In this document: positions 17,710 to 27,396 of the stretch, piece after piece
How positions within the stretch are numbered: position 1 is the first letter of the stretch
Layout of the letters: every line of letters begins with the position of its first letter
NCBI RefSeq assembly: GCF_900604945.1
Contig: NZ_UWPB01000001.1
Location: forward strand, 744,001 to 808,000
Length of the DNA stretch: 64,000 bases
Direction: 5' to 3'
Source of the DNA: Ruminococcus sp. Marseille-P6503
GTDB taxonomy: Bacteria; Bacillota; Clostridia; Oscillospirales; Ruminococcaceae
Position numbers and translations under genes: made by a program
The notes under the pieces: generated by a model
What the model was told of the DNA's origin: nothing
What the model saw: the letters and a program-made list of their open reading frames with translations, nothing else
The model's database searches: none

Positions 17710-19107
17710 ATGAACGCTTCCGAAAACACTCCGGTTTCCGTGCCGGAATTACAGAAAATGCTTGCCGGATTTTCCGAACAGTATAAACTGAGAAACGGAC
17801 GCCGTCCTCTTGCTTTGGTACATTCCTACGGCTGTCAGCAGAATGTCAGCGACGGTGAAAAGCTCAAGGGCAAGCTGTCGCTGATAGGCTTTGAATTTAC
17901 CGACGATCCGAAGGAAGCGCTGCTTATTATATATAATACCTGCGCCGTAAGAGAAAACGCCGAGGACAGAGTTTTCGGAAATCTCGGAGAGCTCAAGCGC
18001 CTGAAGGAAGAACGTCCTGAGCTTATAATAGGCGTATGCGGCTGCATGGCTCAGCAGCAGCACATTGCTGACCGTATAAAAAGCACTTACAGACAGGTTG
18101 ATCTGGTATTCGGAACCTTTGCCTACAACGATTTTTATGCCATGCTCTGGGAGGTCATAAGCAATCATAAAAGAATATTCAACCTTTCTGAAAACCATAC
18201 TGATATAGACGAGGATTTTATTCAGCTCAGAGATGATAAGATACGCGCCTTTGTGCCTGTTATGTACGGCTGCAACAACTTCTGTACCTACTGTATAGTT
18301 CCCTATGTAAGGGGCAGGGAGAGAAGCCGCAAGCCGGAAGCGGTGGAAGCGGAGGTAAGAAAGCTTGTTAGCGGCGGCTATAAGGAGATAGTTCTGCTGG
18401 GTCAGAACGTCAATTCATACAGCTACGGCTTTCCCGAGCTGCTGAGGAGGATCAACTCTATAGAGGGGGAATTCAGGATACGCTTTATGAGCTCTCATCC
18501 CAAGGACGCTACAGAGGAGCTTATTGATACTATTCTGCAATGCGATAAGGTTTGCAAGCATCTTCATCTTCCCATTCAGTCGGGCTGCGACAGAATACTG
18601 AAGCTTATGAACCGCAAGTATACCGTATCGGATTACATGAAGATAATTGACTATGCAAGGAGCAAGGCGCCGGAATTTTCGTTTACTACCGATCTTATAG
18701 TCGGTTTTCCGGGGGAAACCTACGATGAGTTCTGCGAAACAAAGAATATAATAAATCAGGTAAAGTACGATAATATATATTCGTTTGTGTATTCAAGGCG
18801 TTCAGGAACAAGGGCTGCGGAGCTGGAGGATAATATTTCTGATAAGCAGAAAGGACTATGGCTCAGAGAGCTGCTGCTGGAGCAGCGGGAGATAACTTCG
18901 CGATGGCTTGCAAGATTTGTGGGAAAAACCGTAACCGTACTTGCCGAGGGAGAGGGAAGAACGGCTGAGGGTTATCTTGCCGGAAAAAACGACGAGAATA
19001 TAATAGTTGAATTTGAAGGCGGCAGGGAACTGATAGGAAAATTCATTCAAGTGAGAATTACAAAGGCTATGAACTGGGCTTTGGAGGGCAAGCTTGTTTG
19101 TGAATAA
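17710..19107 (+). CDS. miaB: tRNA-2-methylthio-N6-dimethylallyladenosine synthase MiaB
   Basis: 465 aa from ATG 17710 (AGAGGG upstream; an adjacent TTG lies at 17707). The N-terminal UPF0004 domain has HSYGCQQNVSDGE near 42, YNTCAVRENAE and GVCGCMAQQ, which hold the auxiliary-cluster cysteines. The radical SAM motif is YGCNNFCTYCIVPYVRGRER near 190. A TRAM domain ends the protein. MiaB adds the methylthio group to i6A37 of tRNAs that read UNN codons, and it acts after MiaA, encoded 6 kb downstream. Adjacent YlbF/RicA-like and mutSL genes match the order in Bacillus subtilis. Confidence 0.96.
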   Translation: MNASENTPVSVPELQKMLAGFSEQYKLRNGRRPLALVHSYGCQQNVSDGEKLKGKLSLIGFEFTDDPKEALLIIYNTCAVRENAEDRVFGNLGELKRLKEERPELIIGVCGCMAQQQHIADRIKSTYRQVDLVFGTFAYNDFYAMLWEVISNHKRIFNLSENHTDIDEDFIQLRDDKIRAFVPVMYGCNNFCTYCIVPYVRGRERSRKPEAVEAEVRKLVSGGYKEIVLLGQNVNSYSYGFPELLRRINSIEGEFRIRFMSSHPKDATEELIDTILQCDKVCKHLHLPIQSGCDRILKLMNRKYTVSDYMKIIDYARSKAPEFSFTTDLIVGFPGETYDEFCETKNIINQVKYDNIYSFVYSRRSGTRAAELEDNISDKQKGLWLRELLLEQREITSRWLARFVGKTVTVLAEGEGRTAEGYLAGKNDENIIVEFEGGRELIGKFIQVRITKAMNWALEGKLVCE

Positions 19108-19130
19108 ATAAATTATAAAGGAGTTTTATT

Positions 19131-19541
19131 ATGAACGTAATTGAATCGGCAAGAGCGCTGGGAAAGGCGCTTCAGGAGGATGAAAAATACAAGAGGTTTC
19201 ACGAGGCTTCCAAGGCAAACGACAACGACACCGTGATCCAGAACAAAATCGGAGAATTCAATATGCTCAGAATGCAGTTGAATCAGGAAATGCAGAAGCC
19301 TGACAAGGACGCCGAGAAAATGACCTCGCTTGATAACGATATAAAGGCGCTGTACGACGAAATAATGGCTATGCCTGTTATGGTAGCTTATAACGACGCC
19401 AAGGACGAGCTTGACGCGCTGCTGTCGTCTGTAAACTATATTATTTCAATGGCTGCAAACGGAGAGGATCCTATGACCTGTCCCGAGGAGCCTCCTCACG
19501 GCTGCGGAGGAAGCTGTTCGACCTGCGGCGGCTGTCACTGA
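19131..19541 (+). CDS. YlbF/YmcA (RicF/RicA)-family protein with Cys-rich tail
   Basis: 136 aa, largely helical, start ATG 19131 with AAGGAG. Residues 1-115 match the YlbF/YmcA fold (ESARALGKALQEDEKYKRF). In B. subtilis ymcA lies right after miaB, and with YlbF and YaaT it forms the Ric complex, which binds 4Fe-4S clusters and modulates RNase Y and sporulation entry. Here the C-terminus ends in a cysteine cluster (TCPEEPPHGCGGSCSTCGGC) with five Cys plus His, which could bind a cluster or zinc. It lies in the miaB-mutS operon. Family assignment is firm; the precise RicA versus RicF identity is not. Confidence 0.85.
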   Translation: MNVIESARALGKALQEDEKYKRFHEASKANDNDTVIQNKIGEFNMLRMQLNQEMQKPDKDAEKMTSLDNDIKALYDEIMAMPVMVAYNDAKDELDALLSSVNYIISMAANGEDPMTCPEEPPHGCGGSCSTCGGCH

Positions 19542-19582
19542 TCTGATCCAGATAATAAATAAAAAATAAGGAGTTGGCTTCG

Positions 19583-22198
19583 GTGCTTTTAAAGGACGTT
19601 GACGTTTCAAAGATTTCTCCTATGATGAGGCAGTATTTTGAAACAAAAATGAAATATAAGAAGCATATTTTGTTTTATCGCCTCGGCGATTTTTATGAAA
19701 TGTTTTTTGACGACGCAATAATTGCGTCAAGAGAACTGGAGCTTACTCTTACCGGACGGGACTGCGGGCTTGAGGAACGCGCTCCTATGTGCGGAGTGCC
19801 TTATCATGCCTGCGATCTGTATCTCAAAAAACTGGTTGAAAAAGGGTATATGGTGGCGATCTGCGAGCAGACAGCCGACCCGTCAACCTGCAAGGGGCTT
19901 GTTCCGAGAGAGGTAATAAGGGTAGTTACTCCGGGAACTCTGATAGAAAGCAGTATGCTTGACGAAACGTCCAATAACTATATTTGTTCCCTTTATGTAA
20001 AATCAAAGGAATGTTCAATGTGCCTTGCCGATATTTCTACCGGCGAGGTGCACTTGTTTGAATTTTCCGGAAAGGAAATGTCAAACGACGCCATTAATGA
20101 GCTTTCGCGCTTTTCGCCTGTGGAGATACTTATAAACGACGCTTTTCTTTCCGTCAGAGATATTGGAGATTTTATAAGGACTCGTTTGAATACAGCGGTC
20201 CAGCTTCTTGACGAGGATCAGTTTTCTCCTGAAATCCATACCGACGAGGTTTTGAAGCAGTTTTCTGTAAACAGCCTGGACGAGCTTGCGATTACCGCAG
20301 ATTCCGCCGCCGCTTTCTCGGTGTGCGGACTGTTCGGATACATACACGAAACTCAGAAGGCTCTTGTCGGACGTTTTTCACAGATAATACGCCACGACAA
20401 GGATCCTATTATGACTATAGGATTTACCGCGAGAAGAAATCTGGAGCTTACCGAAACGCTCAGGAGCAAGGAAAAGAAAGGCTCTTTACTCTGGGTGCTT
20501 GACAATACCAAAACGTCTATGGGCAAGCGTATGCTTAAATCATATCTGGAGCAGCCGCTTGTGAATCCCGCCAGGATAATAGAAAGACTTAACGCTGTCG
20601 AGGAGCTGTATAAATCCCCTGTCGAACTGGGTGAGATAACCGAGGTGCTTTCAGGCGTCTACGATCTCGAAAGACTGATGACCAGGGTAATGTACAAAAC
20701 CGCGAGCCCCAGAGATCTGAAATCGCTGTCGCTTACGGCTTTGAAGCTTCCGGCTCTGAAGGAGCTGCTGAACGGTTTTTCATCGAAGCTGCTGGTTTCG
20801 CTCAACTCTCAGATATCGACTCTTGAATCGGTATCAACTCTGATAGAAAACGCTGTTGTCGACGAACCTCCGGTAAACGTCAAGGACGGCGGAGTTATAA
20901 AGGACGGCTTCAACGACAGACTTGACGAGCTGAGGGGAATAATCTCCGGAGGCAAGGATATTATTGAGAATATCGCTTCCCGCGAGCGCGAGAAAACCGG
21001 TATCAAAAATCTGAAAATCGGATATAACCGCGTATTCGGGTATTATATTGAGGTAACAAGGTCTTACTACGATCTGATCCCGGAGAATTACATCAGAAAG
21101 CAGACGCTTGCAAACTGCGAGAGATTTATAACCGAAGAACTGAAAAACGCTGAAAATACAATTCTCGGCGCAAACGATAAGGTCATAAGCCTTGAGCAGG
21201 AGATTTTTGCAGAGCTCAGAGAATTTATTGCAACGCAGCTGAGAATGGTTCAGGAAACCGCGTCGGCTGTAGCTGCGGTTGACGTTTTAAGCTCCTACGC
21301 GGCGGCTGCTCTGAAAAATAATTATACAAAGCCGGAAATTGCAATAGACGGAATCATTGAAATAAAAAACGGACGACACCCTGTTGTTGAGCTTATGCAG
21401 AAGGATGAAGTATTCGTACCTAACGATACATACCTTGATCTTACAAGCAACCGTACGGCGGTCATAACCGGTCCTAATATGTCGGGAAAATCCACATATA
21501 TGCGCCAGGTCGCGCTCATTACGCTTATGGCTCAGATCGGATCGTTTGTACCTGCCGATTACGCCAAGATTTCCGTTGTCGATCAGATATTTACCAGAAT
21601 AGGCGCTTCCGACGATCTTACCGCCGGTCAGTCTACATTCATGGTCGAGATGAGCGAGGTCGCCGATATAGTAAAGCACGCCACCAAGAACAGTCTGGTT
21701 ATCCTTGACGAGGTGGGCAGAGGAACTTCAACCTTTGACGGAATAAGCATTGCAAAGGCGGTTACGGAATATATAACAACGTCTAAATCATTGGGCTGCA
21801 AAACTCTTTTTGCCACTCATTATCATGAGCTTATAAGTCTTGAAAACGAGCTTGACGGGGTTAAGAACTTTTCGGTAGCGGTAAAGCGCAAGGGCGACAG
21901 TATCAGATTCCTGAGAAAGATCGTTCCAGGGGGAGTAGACGAAAGCTACGGAATAGAGGTCGCAAAGCTTGCCGGTCTGCCCAATAAGATAATCAGCCGC
22001 GCCAAATCGCTTTTGGAGGAGATGGAGTCTGAAAATAAAAAAGCGTGTCTTGCTGCCAGCCAGACGTCCTCCGATCAGCTTTCTTTTGAAAAAATCAGCG
22101 ACGGCATTGTCAGCGACAAGCTGAGAAAAACCAATATAGACGAAATGAACGACGCAGAGTTAAGGGAATTTGTCAGAGATCTGCTGAGATATGTGTAA
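19583..22198 (+). CDS. mutS: DNA mismatch repair protein MutS
   Basis: 871 aa from GTG 19583. AAGGAG ends 9 bases before it, while TTG 19574 directly abuts the Shine-Dalgarno. The mismatch-recognition motif HILFYRLGDFYEMF near 30-43 contains the conserved Phe-x-Glu. Domains II, III and the clamp follow. The ATPase has Walker A TGPNMSGKSTYMRQ and Walker B LVILDEVGRGTSTFDG, then FATHYHEL. A short C-terminal tail ends it. It recognises mispairs and recruits MutL, encoded downstream. Confidence 0.97.
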   Translation: MLLKDVDVSKISPMMRQYFETKMKYKKHILFYRLGDFYEMFFDDAIIASRELELTLTGRDCGLEERAPMCGVPYHACDLYLKKLVEKGYMVAICEQTADPSTCKGLVPREVIRVVTPGTLIESSMLDETSNNYICSLYVKSKECSMCLADISTGEVHLFEFSGKEMSNDAINELSRFSPVEILINDAFLSVRDIGDFIRTRLNTAVQLLDEDQFSPEIHTDEVLKQFSVNSLDELAITADSAAAFSVCGLFGYIHETQKALVGRFSQIIRHDKDPIMTIGFTARRNLELTETLRSKEKKGSLLWVLDNTKTSMGKRMLKSYLEQPLVNPARIIERLNAVEELYKSPVELGEITEVLSGVYDLERLMTRVMYKTASPRDLKSLSLTALKLPALKELLNGFSSKLLVSLNSQISTLESVSTLIENAVVDEPPVNVKDGGVIKDGFNDRLDELRGIISGGKDIIENIASREREKTGIKNLKIGYNRVFGYYIEVTRSYYDLIPENYIRKQTLANCERFITEELKNAENTILGANDKVISLEQEIFAELREFIATQLRMVQETASAVAAVDVLSSYAAAALKNNYTKPEIAIDGIIEIKNGRHPVVELMQKDEVFVPNDTYLDLTSNRTAVITGPNMSGKSTYMRQVALITLMAQIGSFVPADYAKISVVDQIFTRIGASDDLTAGQSTFMVEMSEVADIVKHATKNSLVILDEVGRGTSTFDGISIAKAVTEYITTSKSLGCKTLFATHYHELISLENELDGVKNFSVAVKRKGDSIRFLRKIVPGGVDESYGIEVAKLAGLPNKIISRAKSLLEEMESENKKACLAASQTSSDQLSFEKISDGIVSDKLRKTNIDEMNDAELREFVRDLLRYV

Positions 22199-22223
22199 TT
22201 GAATATAAGCCGGGAGATTGAAA

Positions 22224-22814
22224 ATGATCAGGTCAATCCTAAACAGAAGAAGTATCCGCAAGTACAAATCCGATGAAGTTTCGGAGGATGTTATTTTAAA
22301 AATAATTGAAGCAGGTATGCTGGCTCCGTCAGCGAAAAACCGGCAGCCGTGGAAGTTTGTCGCCGTAACGGGCAAATCAAAGGTCAGCATGATGAAAGCT
22401 ATGGAAAAAGGGCTTGAAAGGGAAAAAGCAAAGCCTTTGCTGCCCGGAAGCGCTAAAGAATTCAGCGACGCAGAAAATACCTTTAAAATAATGCGGCAGG
22501 CGCCTTTGATTATTTTTGTGATCAACCGATTCGGAATAAGCATTGACAGGGAATTAACTCCTGAGGAAAGGATTTACGAGATCTGCAATGCTCAGTCCAT
22601 CGGAGCGGCGATAGAAAATATGTCGTTAGCCGCGGACGATTTAGGCTTGGGCAGCCTGTGGATATGCAATACCTATTTTTCATATTATGAATTGTGCGAA
22701 TGGCTTGAAACCGATAAAAGCCTGTTTGCCGCACTGGCGATAGGCTATGCCGACGAAAGTCCTCGGGCCCGTCCAAGGCTCGGCTTGGACGTTGTTTTTG
22801 AGCGGCGCAAATAA
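22224..22814 (+). CDS. Nitroreductase-family FMN protein
   Basis: 196 aa from ATG 22224 (CGGGAG 7 bases upstream). The N-terminus IRSILNRRSIRKYKSDEV and MLAPSAKNRQPWKFV are the FMN-binding motifs of the nitroreductase superfamily. QSIGAAIENMSLAADDLGLG and LFAALAIGYADESP follow. Likely an NAD(P)H:flavin-dependent reductase in the cytoplasm; the natural substrate is unknown. It is inserted between mutS and mutL, which are normally adjacent, and is co-directional with close spacing. Confidence 0.9.
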   Translation: MIRSILNRRSIRKYKSDEVSEDVILKIIEAGMLAPSAKNRQPWKFVAVTGKSKVSMMKAMEKGLEREKAKPLLPGSAKEFSDAENTFKIMRQAPLIIFVINRFGISIDRELTPEERIYEICNAQSIGAAIENMSLAADDLGLGSLWICNTYFSYYELCEWLETDKSLFAALAIGYADESPRARPRLGLDVVFERRK

Positions 22815-22860
22815 AACGGCGTTTAGTTATGCAGAGCAGTCTGTTAGAAAAGGGATTAAA

Positions 22861-24882
22861 ATGTCTGAAATAAAAGTATTGAGCAAAGAGGTATCAGAGC
22901 TTATTGCGGCGGGCGAGGTCATAGACCGTCCCGCCTCGGTAATAAAGGAGCTTTTGGAAAATTCAATTGACGCAGGAGCAAACGTTATAACCGTTGAGAT
23001 AAAAAACGGCGGAAGAACCTATATCCGGGTTACTGACAACGGAAGCGGTATAGCGGAAACTGATATTTCAAAGGCCTTTTTAAGACATGCCACCAGCAAA
23101 ATTTCCACTAAAAACGACCTTGACAGGATCATGACGCTGGGATTCCGCGGCGAGGCTTTGGCGTCTATCAGCGCGGTATCAAGAGTCGATGTGCTTACGA
23201 AGCCTATTGACGAAGAATACGGCTGTCATTACATAATTGAAGGCGGAGAGGAAAAGCTTTGCGAAAAATCCGGCTGTCCTGACGGAACGACCTTTGTGGT
23301 GAGGGATATTTTCTATAACGTTCCGGCGAGGCTTAAATTTCTTAAGAAAGATACCTCAGAGGGCAATTATGTTGCTAACTATGTGACCAAAATAGCATTG
23401 TCGGATCCTGACATTTCATTTAAATTTATCCGCGACAATAAGACGGAGCTGCTTACGGCGGGGGACGGTAAATTATATTCGGGCATTTATTCCGTTTTCG
23501 GCAGGGAATTCGCCTGCTCTCTCATTCCGGTCGAATATTCGTGGAACGGAATAAGAGTATACGGATATACCGTAAAGCCTCTGAATTCAAAATCCAACAG
23601 AAAATTTCAGAATTTTTTTGTAAACGGAAGATACGTTAGATCCAAGGCCTGCTGCGAAGCTTTGGAGGAAGCCTACAGAAACAGCATTATGACAGGAAAG
23701 TTTCCGGCTTGCGTACTTTGCATAGATCTTCCTCCCGATTTTATCGACGTCAATGTCCATCCGACCAAAATGGAAGTCAGATTTTCCGACGAGCGGCTTG
23801 TTCATGAGGCTATATTCTTTGCCGTTAAAGATTCGCTTCAAAGACAGGATAAGCCTGTGAAAATTGAATTTGACGAAAAACGGCGTCATTTTTCAGACAG
23901 CGAATTATACCGCATACCCGAAAAGCCGCAGGGAGTTCAGCTGAAATTTTCTGCTCCTCATGAAAATACGCGGTCCGCCGCCGGTTTATCCGATGATTCG
24001 CTGAACAAGCTTCCGCAAAATTTTTCTGAGGAATCCGTTACGGTTGTTCCTCCGGTAAATGATTCTCCCTTAAAGGCTGAGAAAAAAACGTCTGATGATT
24101 TGTTTTTATCTTCGCTTGAAGAATCGGGAATTAAAGAGACTGCAAAGCCGTCCGGCGATGTTTCGGATATTTATGATGACCGCAAAGCCGCTCTGCCTGA
24201 AATTTCTGATGATGAAATTGAAACTTCGGATTTCAAATATATATCTAAGAGCTCCTTTGAAAAAAAGAACGTTCAAAGCGTGGTTACCGATGAAGAAGGC
24301 GATGATGAGATCATCAAGCCCATAGTTGTCGGAGAGCTTTTTAAAACTTATATTGTCGCTCAGGCAGGGGAGGAAATGCTGTTGGTTGATAAGCATGCCG
24401 CCCATGAAAGATATATTTTTGAAAAAATAAAGAATGACGCAAACCAGCTAGACACTCAGATGTATATTGAACCTATCATGGTGCTGCTTTCCTATGACGA
24501 ATACGACGCCTTAGCTTCCAATATTGAACAGACTGCAAAGCTTGGCTTTGATATCGAGCCTGATGTTGCTCCTACCGTTGCCGTAAAGGGAGTTCCGATC
24601 ATAATCGGAGATGAAAATCCGACGGAGCTTGTCAGCGATCTGGCTAAGAATTTTCTCGCCTGTAAGCTTAATCCGCAGCTTGAGCTTTTCGACGAGCTTT
24701 ATCATTCAATAGCCTGTAAGGCGGCGATAAAAGCCAACGACGAATCCAGCGCCGCGGAGCTTCAGGCGCTTGTAAATTCAATATACGGTCGTGACGATAT
24801 CAGATATTGTCCTCACGGCAGACCTGTAATGATAAAGCTTTCAAAAAAGGATATAGAAAAGCAATTCAAACGAATAGTTTAA
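22861..24882 (+). CDS. mutL: DNA mismatch repair endonuclease MutL
   Basis: 673 aa from ATG 22861 (AAAGGG upstream; the longer frame overlaps the nitroreductase). GHKL ATPase motifs: ELLENSIDAGA, TDNGSGI, and LGFRGEALASISAVSRVDV. A variable acidic linker spans about 370-480. The C-terminal dimerisation domain has LLVDKHAAHERYIFEKI, the DQHAxxERxxxE-type endonuclease motif of MutL proteins from bacteria lacking MutH, and ends with CPHGRPVMIKLSKKDIEKQF. It nicks and coordinates repair after MutS. Confidence 0.97.
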   Translation: MSEIKVLSKEVSELIAAGEVIDRPASVIKELLENSIDAGANVITVEIKNGGRTYIRVTDNGSGIAETDISKAFLRHATSKISTKNDLDRIMTLGFRGEALASISAVSRVDVLTKPIDEEYGCHYIIEGGEEKLCEKSGCPDGTTFVVRDIFYNVPARLKFLKKDTSEGNYVANYVTKIALSDPDISFKFIRDNKTELLTAGDGKLYSGIYSVFGREFACSLIPVEYSWNGIRVYGYTVKPLNSKSNRKFQNFFVNGRYVRSKACCEALEEAYRNSIMTGKFPACVLCIDLPPDFIDVNVHPTKMEVRFSDERLVHEAIFFAVKDSLQRQDKPVKIEFDEKRRHFSDSELYRIPEKPQGVQLKFSAPHENTRSAAGLSDDSLNKLPQNFSEESVTVVPPVNDSPLKAEKKTSDDLFLSSLEESGIKETAKPSGDVSDIYDDRKAALPEISDDEIETSDFKYISKSSFEKKNVQSVVTDEEGDDEIIKPIVVGELFKTYIVAQAGEEMLLVDKHAAHERYIFEKIKNDANQLDTQMYIEPIMVLLSYDEYDALASNIEQTAKLGFDIEPDVAPTVAVKGVPIIIGDENPTELVSDLAKNFLACKLNPQLELFDELYHSIACKAAIKANDESSAAELQALVNSIYGRDDIRYCPHGRPVMIKLSKKDIEKQFKRIV

Positions 24883-24900
24883 AAGCCGAGGTGAGCTTGT

Positions 24901-25860
24901 ACGGAAAATAAAATACCTTTAATAGTTATAGCCGGTCCTACGGCGTCAGGTAAAACCAAGCTTGCCGTTGAAATATCAAAGCTTTACGGTGGGGAAGTAG
25001 TGTCTGCTGATTCAATGCAGATATACAAGGGAATGAGCATTGCCACTGCCAAGCCGGACGAAGCGGAAATGCAGGGAATCCCCCATCATTTAATTGATTT
25101 TCTCGAGCCGGAGGAGCCGTTCAGCGTAGCGGATTACGTCAAGCTGGCGCGGCAAGCCGTTAAGGAGATATATTCAAGAGGGAATATGCCCGTTGTGTGC
25201 GGCGGAACCGGATTGTATATCAGTTCCCTGATAGATAATGTAAAATTTGACGATACCTCGGGAAGTACGGAAATAAGAAAACGCCTTGAGAAAGAAGCGG
25301 AGCAGCTCGGAAAGCACGCGTTATGGGAAAGACTCAGAAGCGTTGACGAGGAAACCGCTCTTAATACGCACGAAAACAATCTTCCGAGAGTTATCAGAGC
25401 TCTGGAGGTTTATGAAATCACCGGTGAAAAATTATCTGTCCATAAGGCGAACAGCAGAACCGGAGGATCTCCTTATAAAACCTGTATTATCGGCATAGGG
25501 TTTGAGGATAGGCAGGCGTTGTATGAGCGGATAAACCAGAGGGTCGACGTCATGATAAAAAACGGTCTGATAGAAGAAGCCTGCGCTTTTTATCACAGCC
25601 GCAGACCCGCTACCGCTTGTCAGGCGATCGGATATAAGGAGCTTATTCCTTATTTTGAAAATAAATCAGAGCTGTCCGAATGTATTGACAAAATAAAGCA
25701 GGAAACACGCCGATATGCCAAGCGGCAGCTTACTTGGTTTAGACGAGTTGACGGAATTCAGTGGGTTATGGCCGACAAATTTGGAGAATATAAAAATTTT
25801 CTTGAAAATGTGCAAAATATTATAGCCAAATCAGAAATTATGTGTTATAATAAAAGCTGA
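24901..25860 (+). CDS. miaA: tRNA dimethylallyltransferase MiaA (ACG in place of start codon)
   Basis: 319 aa if read from 24901. The P-loop AGPTASGKTKLAVEI is at residues 12-26, then SADSMQIYKGMSIATAKP, PHHLIDFLEPEEPFS and CGGTGLYISSL. It transfers dimethylallyl to A37 of tRNAs, the step before MiaB. The first in-frame ATG (25000) would delete the P-loop and cannot give an active enzyme. The frame is open upstream only to a TGA at 24892, and it has no ATG, GTG or TTG before 25000. A GAGGTG Shine-Dalgarno lies 7 bases before the ACG at 24901, where one C-to-T change would give ATG followed by ENKIP. So either ACG (or ATA 24913) is used, or the start is mutated or mis-sequenced. hfq follows. 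Confidence 0.9.
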   Translation, partial: TENKIPLIVIAGPTASGKTKLAVEISKLYGGEVVSADSMQIYKGMSIATAKPDEAEMQGIPHHLIDFLEPEEPFSVADYVKLARQAVKEIYSRGNMPVVCGGTGLYISSLIDNVKFDDTSGSTEIRKRLEKEAEQLGKHALWERLRSVDEETALNTHENNLPRVIRALEVYEITGEKLSVHKANSRTGGSPYKTCIIGIGFEDRQALYERINQRVDVMIKNGLIEEACAFYHSRRPATACQAIGYKELIPYFENKSELSECIDKIKQETRRYAKRQLTWFRRVDGIQWVMADKFGEYKNFLENVQNIIAKSEIMCYNKS

Positions 25861-25913
25861 TATAATATTTTATCATCAGTTGTTGTGTAAAAATGTTAAG
25901 GAGTGTAATTGTT

Positions 25914-26159
25914 ATGAACAAAAATTTAAATTTACAAGATGTTTTTCTTAATCAGGCAAGAAAAGATAGGGTGCCTGTAACGATTTTCCTTATGAACGGA
26001 TATCAGTTTAAAGGTATGGTAAAGGGCTTTGACAGTTATATTGTTATTCTTGACTGCGAAGGAAAGCAGAATGTCGTTTACAAGCATGCTATTTCCACAA
26101 TAGTACCCGCCCGCCCTATAAATGTGCTTGACGCGGCTGAGCAGCAGGACGACAACTAA
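25914..26159 (+). CDS. hfq: RNA chaperone Hfq
   Basis: 81 aa from ATG 25914, with AAGGAG 10 bases upstream. The Sm1 motif is [27 protein letters not shown] (shown in part: [16 protein letters not shown]) and the Sm2 region is [15 protein letters not shown], with the YKHA signature. Hexameric Hfq binds A- and U-rich RNA and helps small RNAs pair. The miaA-hfq order is conserved widely in bacteria. Confidence 0.95.
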   Translation: MNKNLNLQDVFLNQARKDRVPVTIFLMNGYQFKGMVKGFDSYIVILDCEGKQNVVYKHAISTIVPARPINVLDAAEQQDDN

Positions 26160-26172
26160 AAGGTGATTTTTA

Positions 26173-27396
26173 ATGAACTCAGTCACTACAAAAATTCTTG
26201 TAGGTCTTTTGTCCGTGCTGACGCTTACTATGGTAGGCTCGCAGATATATACCAGGCTTAACGATAAGCATGATACAGAAGAAGCGGTGCTGTGTGATAT
26301 AAGCGAAAACGTTCCGTTTCAGGGCGTTATAGTCCGCGACGAAAAAATTATCACTTACGACGGCGAAGGCGTTCTGGATTATCTGTATACCGACGGCAGC
26401 AAGGTTTCTGTAGACAACCCTATAGCCGAGGTTTATTCGTCCGAAGAGGCTATAGCGGCAAAGCATAAGGCTGAAAAGCTCATCAGCCGTGTCAATGATC
26501 TTGAAAGAGCTCAAAACCCCGGTACTACGAATTATGTGCAGCCGGAAACTCTTAAATCCAAAATTGACGATCAGTACAGGCAGCTGCTTACCTATTCTCA
26601 GGAAAGAGATTTTGAGTCGGCTGTGAAATTAAAGAGCGATATGAGCGTTGTGATAAATATATATAACATCATAACCGATACCTCAAAAAACTATAATTCA
26701 AAGATTTCAGAGCTTGAAAGCGCTGCGTCGCAGCTTGAAGCTCAGGCTGGTGACCCTGATGTTATCAACGCGCCGGAAACGGGATATTTTGTTTCCTACT
26801 GCGACGGATATGAGAACAGTCTTTCTGTCGAAGCCTTAAGCTCGGTTACTCAGCAGGAAATAGAAGATGTCGTAAATAACGCGGGCATAAATAAAAGCGG
26901 TTACGCTGAAAATGCGATCGGTAAAATGTTTGACGATTATTCATGCAGCATTGCCGGCGTAGTGGACAGCGACAAGCGGATAATTGAAGGAGATACGCTT
27001 CAGATCATGTTCAGCACTTCCAATAGTGTTTATGACGTAACCGTCGAATCCGTCAGACAGGCCGAGGAAGACGGCAAATCTATTATAGTGCTGTCATGCG
27101 ACAGACTTGACGAATCTCTTGTTCAGTCAAGAGTGCAGTCGGTCGAGCTGATTTTTGAAGAGTATCACGGCATTAAAGTTCCAAGAAAAGCTATTCGCTT
27201 TCAGGGCGAACAAAAAGGCGTTTACGTTATTCTTGGCAATGAAATCACTTTTAAGAAAATCGACGTTATTTATGAAGGCGATGATTTCGTAATTTCCAAA
27301 AATACTTCCGACGAGGAGTATTTGCTGCTTTATGATCAGATCCTTCTGGAGGTGGTATCTAATAAAGATGTGTCAGAAATCAGTGAATCCTCCTGA
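26173..27396 (+). CDS. HlyD-like membrane-anchored protein
   Basis: 407 aa. One N-terminal transmembrane helix (about 7-25), then PFQGVIVRDEKIITYDGEGV and a lipoyl/biotinyl-like beta segment (YTDGSKVSVDNPIAEVY), a coiled coil of about 100 residues, and a second beta half (APETGYFVSYCDGYENSL). This is the barrel-sandwich layout of HlyD/MFP adaptors. Related genes sit beside yggS-sepF in many Clostridia without an obvious transporter, so a role at the envelope or division site is possible but unproven. Its end overlaps yggS by 29 bases. Confidence 0.75.
   Translation: MNSVTTKILVGLLSVLTLTMVGSQIYTRLNDKHDTEEAVLCDISENVPFQGVIVRDEKIITYDGEGVLDYLYTDGSKVSVDNPIAEVYSSEEAIAAKHKAEKLISRVNDLERAQNPGTTNYVQPETLKSKIDDQYRQLLTYSQERDFESAVKLKSDMSVVINIYNIITDTSKNYNSKISELESAASQLEAQAGDPDVINAPETGYFVSYCDGYENSLSVEALSSVTQQEIEDVVNNAGINKSGYAENAIGKMFDDYSCSIAGVVDSDKRIIEGDTLQIMFSTSNSVYDVTVESVRQAEEDGKSIIVLSCDRLDESLVQSRVQSVELIFEEYHGIKVPRKAIRFQGEQKGVYVILGNEITFKKIDVIYEGDDFVISKNTSDEEYLLLYDQILLEVVSNKDVSEISESS

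Noticed and set aside
25000-25860. miaA starting at ATG 25000
   Set aside because: It would lack the GPTASGKT P-loop, which is encoded in frame just upstream.
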